Positions 1 to 13,000 of a DNA stretch of 64,000 nt are shown in pieces. Made by a program: the position numbers and the translations under genes. Source of the DNA: Neolentinus lepideus HHB14362 ss-1. Taxonomy: Eukaryota > Basidiomycota > Agaricomycetes > Gloeophyllales > Gloeophyllaceae. The DNA is taken from the NCBI GenBank assembly GCA_001632425.1, contig KV425559.1:251472-315471 (forward strand), written 5' to 3'. The notes under the pieces are model-generated. The model did no database searches. It was not told the DNA's origin and saw nothing but the letters and a program-made list of their open reading frames with translations. Numbering within the stretch: position 1 is the stretch's first letter; each line of letters starts with the position of its first letter.

Positions 1-511
1 CCTTACCTTCCGCACGGGAACATCCAGTTCTCGTGTAGGCCGGACGGCCCCCGCCTGTATGATCTGCTGAACACACTCCCTATGGACCAATTCGGTGTCA
101 TGAGTTGGTTTGTCGTTGACAAGGAGGAGGAAATATTCGAGCTGGATGACGTTCGAGATGAGGATAAGGTCATGATGGCGCTTTGGAGTCGTTGGATTCT
201 GCTCAATAGGTGCGCGTTCCTGGAGCGGTCACTACTAGCCTCTAATGGCTATCTCGTGTCTTAGGAATAAATTTGTCCACGACTATTTTCAAGGAACCGT
301 CGCTTTTATAGATGAATATTGGGAGATGATTAAGCTCGCCGCCGGCTGGTCTGCCCTCCGAGTTTGGTTATTAGTGAGTGCGCCAGCTCCTCCAGAGGCC
401 CAGCTGTCAACGTTCTTGTGCAACCAGATGCTCGTGGTCAACAGATTTTTGGAAGGCTCTCATGTCGCGAAAATCCTTAAGCACTATGAGCAGTTAGCCG
501 GTATGGTTTGA
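1..511 (+). CDS. Hypothetical protein, 3' end (5' end outside window)
   Basis: The reading frame is open from the first base. It continues across a very short candidate intron (about 228-264, with a CTAAT branch-like motif and TTAG acceptor) into a second exon ending at a TGA at 509-511. The joined product has an acidic stretch (KEEEIFELDD) followed by the pattern W-S-R-W-x(10)-ERNKFVHDYF. That pattern loosely resembles the W..W...RN segment seen next to RNase H in some non-LTR retrotransposons, but no RNase H catalytic residues are visible. The intron would be only 37 bp, so a frameshift in a decaying gene is an alternative. I do not recognise a family and assign no function. Confidence 0.35.
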
Positions 512-997
512 CTCTCTGGGGACTGATAGGACAGCCACTTTGATTGATGTACCAGAACGATCTATTATCGGCTTGGCTACGCTGAAGTAGAATACATACG
601 TATTCGGCTATTGACATTAATCTTAGCTTTAACCGGGACGGGCGATCACTTGGAATTCAGTCTCGTGCCTGGAAATCGCCCTCCTCACATTCACCCGTGC
701 GGCGTGCATGGTCTTTCTTTGCGACGCAAGATTGCGAAAAATCACACCTGTTTACAGAGACAATTGCGCAATTGCGCGCTCCCTGAACGTGACTTCGCCG
801 GACTTTTTGGCCTATCATAGCCGAGATAATTGTAGGCTGGACCATGGACGCAAAGTGAGAGCATTGTCGGACGGCGCAACATTGGAATGCTATGGTGTGC
901 TCGAGTGGATATACTGTGTGCCTTGATATGCTCATGCGATAAATACAGAGTCTATCATGTCTTGCAGAACTCTGTGTTCGCACCGTTCTTGCACGCG
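512..997. other. Intergenic, 5' flank of the MFS transporter gene
   Basis: No convincing coding segment is visible. This interval should hold the promoter and 5' UTR of the transporter gene that starts at 998. A longer in-frame extension from 887 exists but lacks family similarity, so I kept the start at 998. Confidence 0.5.
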
Positions 998-3719
998 ATG
1001 GCCGACCAACTACGACCTACTGACGACGCTCAGCTTCCTACAATACTCGCGCAAGTCGACCGGTTGTCGCTGTATAAGCCTGCTGTCGACGACAAGTCTG
1101 TATCGGTGGTCTCGGACAAGGTTCAGGATGACGACCTTGTTGAGCCAGACGACTCGGAATATCAGTTCAGATTCACCGACTGGCTATTTCGAAGGGGATC
1201 GCATAAGTCCGTGGATCTGGACGCTATCGCAACGAAACGTTCCGTCTTTGACGATCCGATCCTTGCGCCACATTATTGGCCGAAGCCTGAATACGAAAAC
1301 ATTCATAGGCTCGATCTGAAAGCTAGGTGGACTTATAGGGAGGAGAGGGTATGTTCTACTCATCCCAAATAGCTGACTTGGATTGCAAACGTTTAAACAC
1401 TGGATTTAGGCGTTAATTCGGAAGCTCGACTGGAAAGTCATGCTATGGGCTGCTATTAGCTTTTCGGCGCTTAATCTGGATCGATCGAATATAAACCAGG
1501 CCAATTCGGATAACTTCCTTCCTGATCTGCACCTGACCACGAACGGCGAGTCGAGTCATAGGTATAGCAGAATATTTGGATCTTACCTCTGCTAGACTTC
1601 AACTTGGGGAATTCTCTCTTTCGTGTCGCCTTCCTTTGTGCAGAGCTGCCGTCGCAGCTTGTGTCCAAGAGGGTCGGTACTTTGGGATCTTAACTCAAAT
1701 TTCCATCACCTAAACGTTCCGCATGAACTAGATTGGGCCTGACCGATGGATACCAATGCAGATGACACTTTGGAGTATGTTTCTTTTTTGACACTGCACG
1801 AGAACAGACTTATGACGCTCATATCAGGTATAGTCACCATGTGCCAATTCTGGTTAAAGGGACGCACATCCTTCATCGTTACTCGCGTACTTCTTGGGTG
1901 AGTATATGAGGCAGAAACCATGCTTCGTCTGCTGACATCTGTCGGCTCTAGTGCTCTTCAGGGCGGGTCAGTATACAAATACAGACCAATATCAATCGTT
2001 ACTGATTTCTTTCGTATGGCAAGATTCATTCCTGACCTTATCCTATACTTGTCTTGTGCGTTTTGTATTTCTCCCGTCAGATACTGTTGCTGACACGCCC
2101 TAGATTACTACACTAAAACGGAGTTACCCATACGATTGGCGTTCTTTTGGATGTCATTAAACGCTTGCAGCGTCGTGGCCAGTTTCATCGCTTACGGCGT
2201 GTTGCATCTTAGAGGGACACTAGGTCGTGCCGGCTGGAGGTATTGCAATTTGACATCCAATTATCTGGTTATTACTAACGTTTTTCTCTTCAAGATGGCT
2301 CTTCCTCATAGAGTAAGCCAAATTTCTTGTCAAGAGGTGTTTCCAATACTAATACGCAATGACAGAGGACTAATCACTTTGGTCATCGGTGTCGTGACCT
2401 TCTTCATGATGCCGCCATCTCCCACCCAGACCAAGTCGTGGTTTCGTCCTAAAGGATGGTTCACAGAACGAGAAGAGACCATCTGTGTGACTCGCGTTTT
2501 GCGCGATGATCCTACCAAGGTATGCTGCACCCCACCATGTCGAATCTAGATTACAATGGAGTTATCTGATGACTGTCCAGGGTGACATGCATAATCGCGA
2601 AGGTCTGACGTTGAAGCGACTTTGGCAAGCCGCATGCGACTATGATCTGTGGCCCCTCTATATCCTGTTCGTGCAATCTCTTTGACCGAGAATCTGTGTG
2701 ATACTTGACGCCGCCTCGCTAGCGGAATCATGTTCGGTATCCCAATCGGCCCTCCGGGAACGTACCTTACTCTATCATTACGCCACCTTGGGTGCGTGTA
2801 TTGCATCCATCTCTCCAATATTCTTGCTAACCTTTGCATGTTTCCATTTCTCCCTTCCTTAGATTTGACACTTTCCGGACTAACCTCCTGACTATCCCGT
2901 CACAAGTGTTTGGCATGATCTCTATGTTCGGCATCGCTTTGATCTCCGAGACTTTGAACGACCGCTCGATTGTGTCGATGATGGAGGATGTCTGGGCGTT
3001 GCCTTGTCTAGTGGCGCTGTATTGCCTGCCTGAGAACCCAAATCCATGGGCGTACTTTGTGTGTATCTGGATTATTATCTGTGTGTTTTCATCTGCTAAG
3101 GTTTTACTAGGCTGTCGCGACAGTGCTTTTATCTTACCCGTAAGTACTAGCTCGAACTCGCAGTAATACTTAGTTACTGACAGTATGCGAAAAGGTATAC
3201 GCATCCGATCCAAGTGGGATGGTGTTCTCGCAATGCGGGAGCCGTGGCTAGTCGGACGGTGAATGCGTCCCTGTACAACATGTACGTGCTAAAGCTATGG
3301 CTATCTTGCAGCTCATCTAACTGCTTTTTCCTCCAGGTGTGTTCAACTGAGTGCCGTCATCTACTCGTACATCTACCAAGCCGATGATGCCCCACAATGT
3401 ACGTATCTTTTCTGACCAACCTCTTGAAGAGTCGCGTGAAATTCGGTGGTGATACAGATAAGAGAGGAAATCGGACGTTGATCATCATATGTGCAATCAA
3501 TCTCGGCCTTTTGTACCCTGGAACAAAGCTCTACTACCTCTGGAGAAACAAAACCCGAGACCGGATTTGGAACAAGATGACATCGGAGGTTCGTCGCTCT
3601 TCTCTTCTTCCACACAACGCTGGTATGAACAAGCAACCCATTTTCAGGAGAAGGCAGCGTACCTTCAGACCACGACCGACCTCGGCAACCGTAGATTAGA
3701 CTTCAGATTCGCTCATTGA
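998..3719 (+). CDS. MFS transporter, allantoate permease (Dal5-like) family
   Basis: Proton-coupled plasma-membrane importer of the anion/cation symporter branch of the major facilitator superfamily; members carry allantoate, nicotinate, pantothenate or similar small acids, and the substrate here is unknown. Visible hallmarks are the soluble N-terminus with DPRWT-like [26 protein letters not shown] in the first helices, [41 protein letters not shown], the [16 protein letters not shown] segment and the C-terminal [18 protein letters not shown] and LDFRFAH. Exons read: 998-1348, 1410-1545, 1596-1672, 1732-1774, 1828-1897, 1952-1966, 2024-2055, 2104-2239, 2295-2312, 2366-2519, 2581-2666, 2723-2791, 2863 to about 3159 (this part uncertain), 3184-3281, 3337-3398, 3457-3588, 3648-3719. 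The intron after 1545 is GC-AG, and exons 6 and 9 are microexons. No disabling lesion was seen, so it looks functional. Start chosen at the first Met giving the family N-terminus. Confidence 0.9.
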
Positions 3720-4097
3720 CTTATCAATATTTATACATGGTGCAGTTAGACGACGCAAGTTGCATGTAATTGACCAGCTTGATATATGTAAACCGGGATC
3801 CATAAAGTGGCGTTTCAATAGAGTTCATGAGATCTTTGAGGCGAAGCTTCTCTTCCAGATGTCAGCGTGGCTGATACTTGTTAGCCAGACGCAAACAAAT
3901 GCAAACAGTGACAGTTAACTTCCGGTAGTCGCAAGGTAAAGCCAACTGCCACCCTTCTTCTACTTATCCACTACTAATCCCTTGTGAAATTCGTCAAGTT
4001 CAATAACCACCCTCCTGGTACTGCAGGTTTAAATGACTCTTGTATGCCAATAAAGCTGTACTGACATAAAAGTTAGTCATTCCAGTTAATGACGTCT
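3720..4097. other. Intergenic, 3' flank of the MFS gene
   Basis: No gene seen. It should contain the 3' UTR and polyadenylation region of the transporter gene; AT-rich sequence follows the stop at once. Confidence 0.5.
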
Positions 4098-5166
4098 ATG
4101 ACATACCTGCAGAACAACCCGTCCTTGCCTGCAGAACTACAGATTGTGGTGTTTCGACACGCAATATTAGGGATCCTACCTACGTCTACTTGGGCCTGTG
4201 ACACGAAGTCTTCTACCTGACCAACTCCCTCAGCCCAACATCTCCGTCAGCGGTGGCGAGAATCTCAGAGTTGGTGGGTATGGTAAATATGACCGGTCAG
4301 TGCTCCTCCGTCTCTTCCAGCCATATCCAGGGTCGCTCCTCTACAATGCCGTCAAGCGGCTCAAGTCTCAAGTTGCACTGTCGATTTTGGATTAGTGGAC
4401 TATTGCACTATTCTGATACCATGCTGGTTCTTTATGAGCCGCAAGTTTACAGGCGGTCTTCATGCACCTCATTGGAGCATGACTCGGTTCGACGGGAAGT
4501 ATTGTTACGAAGATAACGCGCCTATGTTTTAGTTTTTTGCCACGAATATCCAGAACATACAATACGTGTCTGTTACCTTCATTGGTCCATATTCCCATCC
4601 ACCCAAAAGCTGTCCCTACTGTCGGTGACCACTCTGCACCTCCCTTGCTTTGATGCCCATGTCAATAAACACATCAGTCAGTAGGACCTACTCTCCGTCA
4701 CGCAAGTGGTCCTCGACGACTTCGGCAGAGATTGGGAAGAACTGCACCATTGCAGAATATTGCCAACACTGTCAGGACAGTCACGCTCGGTGAGTCCAGG
4801 GACTTCACAAAGCACAATTACTTTTCCGCTGTCCTTCTATGGTGTGCACAGGTTCTCACAATATTGTTTCACGTCTCTACGTTTTTACCCCATCCTCGAC
4901 GCCACCACAGTTCTATCCGGATCGTCTACATCCGAGAAAACCCTTGGAACGAGTCTGAGTGCGTTGCCGATCTGAAATTGCGACTAGTCCACTACGTTAA
5001 ATGGTTTGCGCTCTCCCCTTGTCTGAGACGGGTAGTACTTTGCGGTGGCTGGGAGGAAGCACTGACTTACCAATGCGAGCGGTTCCAGGAGGCTGGCAGG
5101 GTCCTTAAGAATGTAGGGAGGGACTCAGAGATGGAAAACGGCGATCGGGTGAGATTTGTTCAGTAG
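4098..5166 (+). pseudogene. Possible degraded F-box-like gene
   Basis: An ATG at 4098 opens a segment containing NPSLPAELQIVVFRHAI, which resembles the start of fungal F-box motifs (LPxEL, then hydrophobic residues). Further on, a segment ending at 5166 encodes an IRIVYIRENPWNESE region followed by a tail rich in L, R and C (LRRVVLCGGWEEALTY), a composition common in the C-terminal halves of F-box proteins of agaricomycetes. Stops and frame changes interrupt the stretch and I could not join it with convincing splice sites. It may be a decayed gene or coincidental similarity. Confidence 0.25.
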
Positions 5167-8100
5167 ATTGTGGACTTGACGATATAGGTCGCATCGGTTG
5201 ACATGAATGTCTTACGACATCTTTTATGGACTACGTATGTTATGTTTATCTGTATGGATGTGATACGCTCACGTATGTTAACAGATCTGTCTTGTGTTAT
5301 GCACCATGTCCGATCAGTATCTCCCACCACGCAATGCATGCATGAAATAAAGCTTTCGATGGCGATCCGACGTAAGCGGGGTCAATGATGTTCGGGCAAT
5401 CCTGTGAGCCGCGAAGACGTACTCTTGTTTTGAAGCCGTGTCTGCTCCCTGCCCTAATGTACGTACCTATATTTCGAGACGTGCCCATTTTGAATTCACG
5501 CGTTTCGATCACGAGTGGCATGATATTCTACATTATCCAACGTACCACTGCGTCTTCCAGAACCTTACGCCACCTGAGCTTGGGGCTAGAAAATGGTAAT
5601 CAGGTAGCGTTAGTGCACTCAATCGCAGACATAGATGCAACTGGATACCACCGCAGAAACCATTCATGCAATTGGGTATACTTTACGATATCACTGCAGC
5701 GAAGGTATGCCAATCGTGTGCCTCGATTTTGCGTCATCGCCTTCGATGCTCTGACATAGCTCTGGCCCGGGGGAACCACCATCTGATTCTTACTGTCGTG
5801 TCAGGCAATGGCACCATCCTCGGGCCTTAGTACAGCATCACGCTTGGCGGAGCTTTCCCCTCTGCATGGCACAGCAGAGCCCCTGGCCGTCCTCGTACCA
5901 CCTCTAGCACACATGACTATGGACCAATGTAAAGCGGCAGGATTTGAGTATCGCGCACAACTGGCGGCACCTGAGACTGCTCTACTTCGGGTCACGAGGT
6001 TCCTTATTCATTGGAAACGCCATTTTAGAAGGGTTCGACTGTTCCGTTGGACAAGTATGCGCCACCGAGGACTGTCCTCCCTACTCCAATGCACGAAGCC
6101 CACGCTGAACCACCGGAAATGAGATTTCGTAGCAGACTGAATAGACCAGCACGTGTCCGCTGTCAATTTCTCCACATCCCCCACGAACACACTCCTCCCG
6201 CGATGCCTGTGCCGTACTCCAACACAGTGCAGACCTCGCAATCATACTTGTTTGTGAAGCATACTCTTAGCGGAGCGCCGAGGCAGCGGGACCAATCATG
6301 ATCGACACTTGTCGTATATTTATCTTTGCGGACTGAATCTGGTGCGCTGAATACACGTCTGCTCGTCCGGCAGACGCAATTCTGATGATACCTGGCTCGG
6401 GACCGATAATTAATTATTGCCAGGGCCAGGAACTGGCTCGGGGACGCGAACCGCGCATTAGCAGCGACAGCCTACCTTCCGCCAAGAGAGTACAGGGTAA
6501 ACCAGCCACCAAGGTGGGATGCTAGGTACTCCAGCCATTGACGATGTGATAGCCCACAGGGTGGCGATGAATATCTTTTGGCAAGTCGATCGACGGTGCA
6601 GCTCGGGACGGCTCACAGCGGATATGGGAATCCTCGTCTCGTCGACATCTCGACGGGTATGGGGGTTATGTTTCGTTTTCTCAGTTCAGAGATCTCAGGC
6701 ACCCCGTGAGACGGCCGATTGGTCGAGGAGGGTACGTATGGTCGGAGATTCGCCGGAAAGAGATTTCGCTGTCGCAGCGATGAAAGTGCCTATCGCGGGC
6801 AGTGTGGCATTTGCAGAGAATGGATCTCGTCTCGACGTTGACATGCCGCATATGAAAGGAAATTGCACCGCTGGGAAGGTGATGAGCGACGTTACAGGGA
6901 CCTGATTTGCCTGAACGTACCAAAAGGTGTTGATGTTTTCTCATCCCGGTGGCCCGGTGTTTGTAACAGCCAGAAGGGGCTGAGAACGCACGCCATCGCC
7001 CATCAAATCTGCGGCCGTTTGGGAGATTGGAGGTGTTTTGTCGGCCGTGATGGGGATGTTCTGGCGAATGACAATCCGACTTTGGCGGGGGGACCCCAGA
7101 GACGTTCGACATGGATCGGTCTATCTACGTTTTTAGGTGAGACGGGACGGTGACTGATTCAGAGCTTGATGTTGCGTGGCGCACTGCTTACATTCAATGA
7201 TATATAACTAGAGGTCTGTTTCAAGCTTAGTATCTTACGCCACGTTCTTGGATGGTCCTGCGTGTGTGCCACTCATTATTCAAGGACCTGCTTGCGATCT
7301 CCCGGACTGGAGAGGCGTCCACCAGGACAGTTGACGTGCTGGTAGTACTTGGACTGGCAGTACATATGTAGCAAATCAACAACCTCAACAGTCTTCGGGT
7401 TTGTTGCGAGCACTTGGTTTGCTGTAGTAGGTGGAAATTAAGGACTTAGCTCGATAATCACGCATGTTCCGAGGCTTTAGAGATATAAGTGTAACATACG
7501 TCGGCGAGAGCCTGGGGATCGACGACTGCTGCATAGAACTGTACTTGCCACGCTATGGACTTCGTAGATAATACATGAGAGAGGGCGTGCGGGTGTAACT
7601 TACAATGGTAAAGTTCTACATCGTCATCCGACGACAAAAATCACTGAGTGGCGCAATTGGGAGGGGGGTGCCAGTGAATGCTGATAGAACGCTCATGATT
7701 CAGAGGCATCGGATACGCCTGCTATCGATTCGACAAAGCGACAGCAAGGTCACCGTTTATCGCTTCGACGTCGGTATTTCATATGGAATGTGGATAAACG
7801 CGCTAATCCGTCTTAGCCTGCATGCAATATTTACGCACTGAGAACGTGTACAATGACGAGGGATTCTAGTACAGATGTCGGGCTGCTTCCCTGGTTGCCA
7901 TCTGCATATCTCGGCAGCTTGAAGAGGCTTCGCTATCCGACTGTCGACTCGGGGATAGGCCGTTTGGTAAGTCCAGTAGGAGGATATGTAATGTAAAGAC
8001 GAGCGTACGTACCCCGGAAGGATAGCTACATATGTCGTGATGTCTTCTCTGAGCATTTGATTTGCTGTCCTGGATACGACAGAGAGCTTAACTGTATAGC

Positions 8101-8370
8101 CATGCAAATTCTAAGGGCTCAGAACGCAGCGGCGAGGTAGGTAGTATATGTACGTGAGAGGTTTGATACATGACTTCTGGTCAGAGTACTTCGCATGACA
8201 TCGGAAAAGGGTACTTCGGAGTAGCAGGCATGGTATTTTTAACAGTCCTGAGTAGATCATTTGTATCAACTACAGTTTGTGGCAGGAAACTGCAAGCTGA
8301 AACTAGCTAAAGACTATTTTGAAAAGAGACCATGACGTGACATCATGGTCATCGAAATGGCAAGCTGATA

Positions 8371-8390
8371 CTACAAACCGGAGTTTGTAG
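8371..8390. repeat. Perfect inverted repeat (hairpin) near an AT-rich tract
   Basis: The 8-bp arms CTACAAAC and GTTTGTAG flank the 4-base loop CGGA. Related CTACAAA/TTTGTAG words recur within about 120 bp on either side (for example near 8270 and 8440), and a CATGACGTGACATCATGGTC partial palindrome lies at about 8331-8350. Function unknown; it may be a remnant of a small inverted-repeat element. Confidence 0.5.
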
Positions 8391-9971
8391 TGTCTCACTT
8401 ATCACACTACAAGCGGACTTTGAAATTTGCCTAGCGTTTACTACAAAATTTCAAACTTCTATTACGAGCACAGACGAATCCTTCGTACATCTGCCGTGCC
8501 GGACTAGTAGATGGTGTAGAAGTGTAAGAGGAATAAGCGCAGCTGTGAGTACAACTTACACACGGACAGGGAGTCGAAGTTTCACTACTTTCGTTCGCAC
8601 TACATTCCAAATCGCGCGATGTCTTGATAATGAAGCCAGTCGTACGTTCACCCTTGTAAGGGAAGCTGGCCAAACGGCGGATACGTCATATGTGTGCCTG
8701 AAATTTATACCTGCCCTGGTTCAAGTCAAGATGCTATAACGTTGTAATTATGGTGGCGAAGGCGGATGTTGACAAGAACGCGCACATGAATCCATGCTTG
8801 GCTATAGTAGACTTATGTCAGACTCGTGTAAATCGTACGTCAAGATTGTGTATTAGAAATATATATATCATTCAACGCGCTAAGCCGCATTGCATAGGTA
8901 GGGCTTCTAGCGCGGTACCAGCCACTCTTCGGCGACTCGGTAGCGGTGGCATATTGGAAATATGCCTCGCTATATCCGATTGTCGAATCGGAGGTGTGCT
9001 ACCAACGATGTGGAAGATAATCAAAAGACAAACATACTGTTTATGGATAGCCATTCGTCCCCGTAATGCATCTGCAGTTATCTTATCTGGGCGCCCAGCG
9101 GAGATGCAAGCATCATGCCAGCGCTAATGGTGCCTCCTGGAAGAAGATCGCATCCGATGATGAAGCGTGTATCCTGCCGAAACCGGATTTCGCTCGTCGT
9201 GCACCAGGAGGCGGCCAGGAGGCATTCAACAGGTATGGAAGCTTCATTCCACCACACTCCCGGACCTACAAATAGAGATGGGTAGATATCCTATCGGGTA
9301 GGGCATTTATTGTATGGAGGCGTGCTTGCGTTCGGCATTGAGGACCTCGGATATAGCGGCCGTAAGAACAAAAAGAGCCAAAGCAGTTTAGCAGTAAGAC
9401 AACAGTTCCAAAGATACTACCTTCTTGTAGTAGCAAGACTAGTGCGAGACAGGAATTCATGGGACGAAGGGAATGGATGCGCTCTTTTGTCTTCCGAGAG
9501 CAATGAGACCGACGTGACCTCACGATTCAGAGCGACCCCATTGACATCGTACGCAGCATCGAACATTCTTGGAAGACCTATCTGTAGCACCACAGTCAGT
9601 TGAAACGAGTATGCGGCCGCATTTCGTGCATAGTGTCTGACAGGAATGTTGGAAACTGCCACAGGGGAGCGCCACACTTGCCATAATTACATAATTAGGG
9701 GTGGCTGGGGTCGTTTCCGCCTGTAACGGGCGCACAGAACAGATAAAATGGTTCGACTGGTACAGCACGATTTCGCCGGTTGCTCCTGAATCGACTGCTT
9801 TTCATGATTCAGCACCGTTGAAGGCATCCAGCTCGTATTTATTGCGTTCAGATACTGGCCGTTGATTTGCTTGTCAGGTACTCAAAGGTATTTCCGGTTG
9901 GGCTGACAGCGAATACATCATTTATTTGATACGCCCTATCCCCACACTCACACGCAGTGAAAGAGCACTTT

Positions 9972-10032
9972 TTATTCACCGCTCCTGTCCATCTTCCTGG
10001 TCTCCTCCCTACGCCCCTTCTCTTTCACCACT
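9972..10032 (+). promoter_or_regulatory. Pyrimidine-rich 5' leader of HMG-CoA reductase
   Basis: The bases directly before the ATG at 10033 are dominated by C and T (for example CCTGGTCTCCTCCC), as is common around transcription starts of highly expressed basidiomycete genes. A TTTATT stretch lies just upstream. No TATA box in a standard position was identified with confidence. Confidence 0.35.
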
Positions 10033-13000
10033 ATGCGCGCCTTGTTGCGCCCCCTGGCGAGGAATGCCATCTCGCTCCCGATAGAGACCATCGTCTTCTT
10101 CTTCGTCGCGACTACTCTCGCGTACTTCCATGTACTCTCCGTCATCAAGCATTCGGCATGGCTTGAACCGATGTCTGCGCCCGCCATCCGTCCAGCGAAC
10201 GTCCTCATGCGCGAGAACGAGTGGGTCGGCGTCGGAGAGAGCGCATGGATGGCCGGAACCGTCGATGAGAACGTCGACACCGTCGAGTTGCAGCAGATCG
10301 TTTTCTCGCTGGACGCGCCCAAGTCCGCTTCGAAGCCCAAGAAGGTAGGTACTGTTCCCCTGGATGAGCCAACAACAGCTCTGACACGGGTACAGTCATC
10401 CAAGTCAGACTCTGCATTGATGGACTCAGCACTCCTCGAAAGCTCGGTGAACCAACTCATCTCGCACCTGACACACCAATTCCCGGCTCTTTCTGGCTAC
10501 GAGTATCCCAGTCTCTGCTATGGCAACTCCCCTGCGAACAGCTCGTCCGAGACCACCGCCTGCTTCACGTCCGTTACGGCTCAGCCCCGTTCGACGGTCC
10601 TCACACTCTCTTTCACTCCGGGTGATCGCGACGACTTTGTTAGTGCGCTCAAGCGTCATGCCAACTTTGAGAACAGTGCGAACGGCGTCAGCTTCCAGGT
10701 CGAGGAGCAGCCATCTGAGAACATTGGCGAGATGAAGAGCGGTAAGTGGGTCGTGTATGCCCTCCGTGCCCTCGTCATGCGTTTCTGGGAGCTCGCTAGG
10801 GTAAGCACCATCCCCCCTTCACCACCAATACATTCACTCACTATGTGTGCGTCCTGAACAGAAAGCAGACTCCCTCGACATCATGCTCGTCCTCCTTGGC
10901 TACGTCCTCATGCATGCTACCTTCCTCCGGCTTATCCTGCGCTCTCGCGCTCTCGGCTCAAACTTTTGGCTGACGACCGCGGTCCTCTCATGCGGAATTA
11001 CGTCGTTTGTCCTTACCCTTTGCATCTGCGCATACCTGCGCATTCCGCTAGACCCAGTGAGCTTGAGCGAGGCAATGCCGTTTGTCGTGTGTACTGTTGG
11101 GTTCGAGAAGCCCATGCGGCTCGCGAGGGCGGTCTTCCGCAACAGATACGTGACGGAGCCCGTTGATATGCTAACACCCGGGAGCCGGAGTGGCGTAGCC
11201 ACGCCTGCCTTGAAGTCAGGCACGCAGACCCCCCGTACTGGCCAGATGAAGACCGCGAGTGAGGTCATCATGGAGGCGTTCGATGCAGTTGGTAACTCGA
11301 TTCTGCGTGACTATGCACTCGAGATTGCGGTACTGTGTGGGGGCATCTGGAGCGGCGTTGGTGGGCTGAAGGAGTTTTGCGCGTTGGCGGCGGTGCTGTT
11401 GAGTGTGGATTGTGTGGTGATGAGCACGTTCTATGTCGCGGTCCTCGGTGTCATGGTTGAGGTGAGTGGATGCGATCTTGCTGTTACTTTGAGCTGTCTT
11501 TTGGCTATCGTGGTGTTATCTTTACGAGTTGGCGTGCTTCTTCTTTCTTTCCTCGTTGGTGCTGGTAATGGCGTTGGTGGTCATCGGTTGCTGGCCCTAT
11601 CGATGGATGCATGGCAGGCGCTTTGGCAGCTTTGGCCTTCCTTCTGGAGGGTATATGTGGGGTGCGCAGGGCTGTCAGTTTGGCTTTCGCTGTGCGCAGA
11701 GAGTGGGGTTTATCATGTGCAAGAAGGCCGAGACGCAGATGACCGGCACGTGGTCGGTCAGTTGACCCGGGTCTTTCCGGCACTACTTTTTCTTTTTTCG
11801 GTCTTCTGTCATTTCACTCTTTGACGTTATATTTCTTTTTGCCTGGATATATACGATATAATGCTGACTACCGTTCTCTGTCATTGTCATTGTACAGGTC
11901 CGCCGAATCAAGCGCTTTAGGTACATTGCGCGGACGTTGGCGCAGCAATACGCGAGGGCTACGAAGAAGGGCTCTGCTGACGATTCGGATGAGGAGCCCC
12001 TCCCAATTACAAGCGCGAACATGAGCTTCCGCGAGCGCCTTACTGCTACTATTCTGGGTGTCAAGGGGAGCATGCTCAAGCAGCACAAGGGCGTACGCCT
12101 CAGCCGGGACATACAGAAGGAGGACGAGGAGAGTCCAGTTGCGAGGCTCAAATTGCTTTTGGTGAGTATCTAGATCCAAGAGAGATGAGAACCTGGGCTG
12201 ATGATTACGATGCGTATAGATCGTCTCGTTCCTGACGCTTCACGTCTTGAACCTGTGTACGACTCTTGCTCCCGCGACTGCTGCCGCACGATACAACAAT
12301 AGGGTATATGGTGACCAGTATATTCCTGCCATTCGGAAGGTCGACGTTACCAGCCCAGTCATCTCGAAGGTCCTTTCGGATCTTGCGGTTGTGCACGCCA
12401 CGCCAATCACGAACGAGGGCGCTACAGTCGAGAAGGATTTGCTCGTAAAGGTCGCCCCGCCGGTCTACGTCCGCATCGTGCCGCCCACAGTCACCCGTGG
12501 TGCGTCGGCGAAGGTCGAGCAGTTCTTGGAGTCGTGGACCGGTGTTGTCGCGGACCCGATCATGAGCAAGTGGATCGTGGTCTTGCTCGGGGTCAGCATT
12601 GCGTTGAACGGGTTCTTGCTCAAGGGTCTCGCGGTCACATCCGGGAGCACGTCCGCGCAGCCGCCATTCATGAGTGCAAGCGCCGCGGCGATCATCTCGC
12701 CCATCCCTCAACGCCTTAGCAGCATGCCGCTGGACCTCGACGACATTGACCGCAAGTTGGAGAAGTCGAAGGTGGAGCCGGCGCCAGCACCTCTCCCTGT
12801 GGTGAGCCCCACGGAATCGTCAGCGCCGTCTAGCCCGACAGAACAGGATGGGGATATTGTCAAGAAGGTGTCTGAGGTCGATACGATGACTGTGCGCTCG
12901 CTCCAGGAGTGCCTTGATATCTTTGAGAATGGACCGCGCCCGGTTACGGTTTCGATGACACTGTTGAACGATGAGGAGGTTATTCAGCTGTGCCAGGCTG

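Larger units (their letters stand above)
5167..10032. other. Gene-poor region upstream of HMG-CoA reductase
   Basis: Nearly 5 kb in which only short, mutually overlapping open frames occur (the longest about 140 codons, on both strands) and none resembles a protein family I know. Codon use is unlike that of the flanking genes. A perfect short palindrome lies at 8371-8390. The last 60 or so bases hold a pyrimidine-rich leader for the downstream gene. I read this as intergenic or strongly decayed DNA. Confidence 0.5.

Noticed and set aside
9957..10166. Short frame overlapping the HMGR start
   Set aside because: Out of frame with the clear HMGR N-terminus and without similarity.
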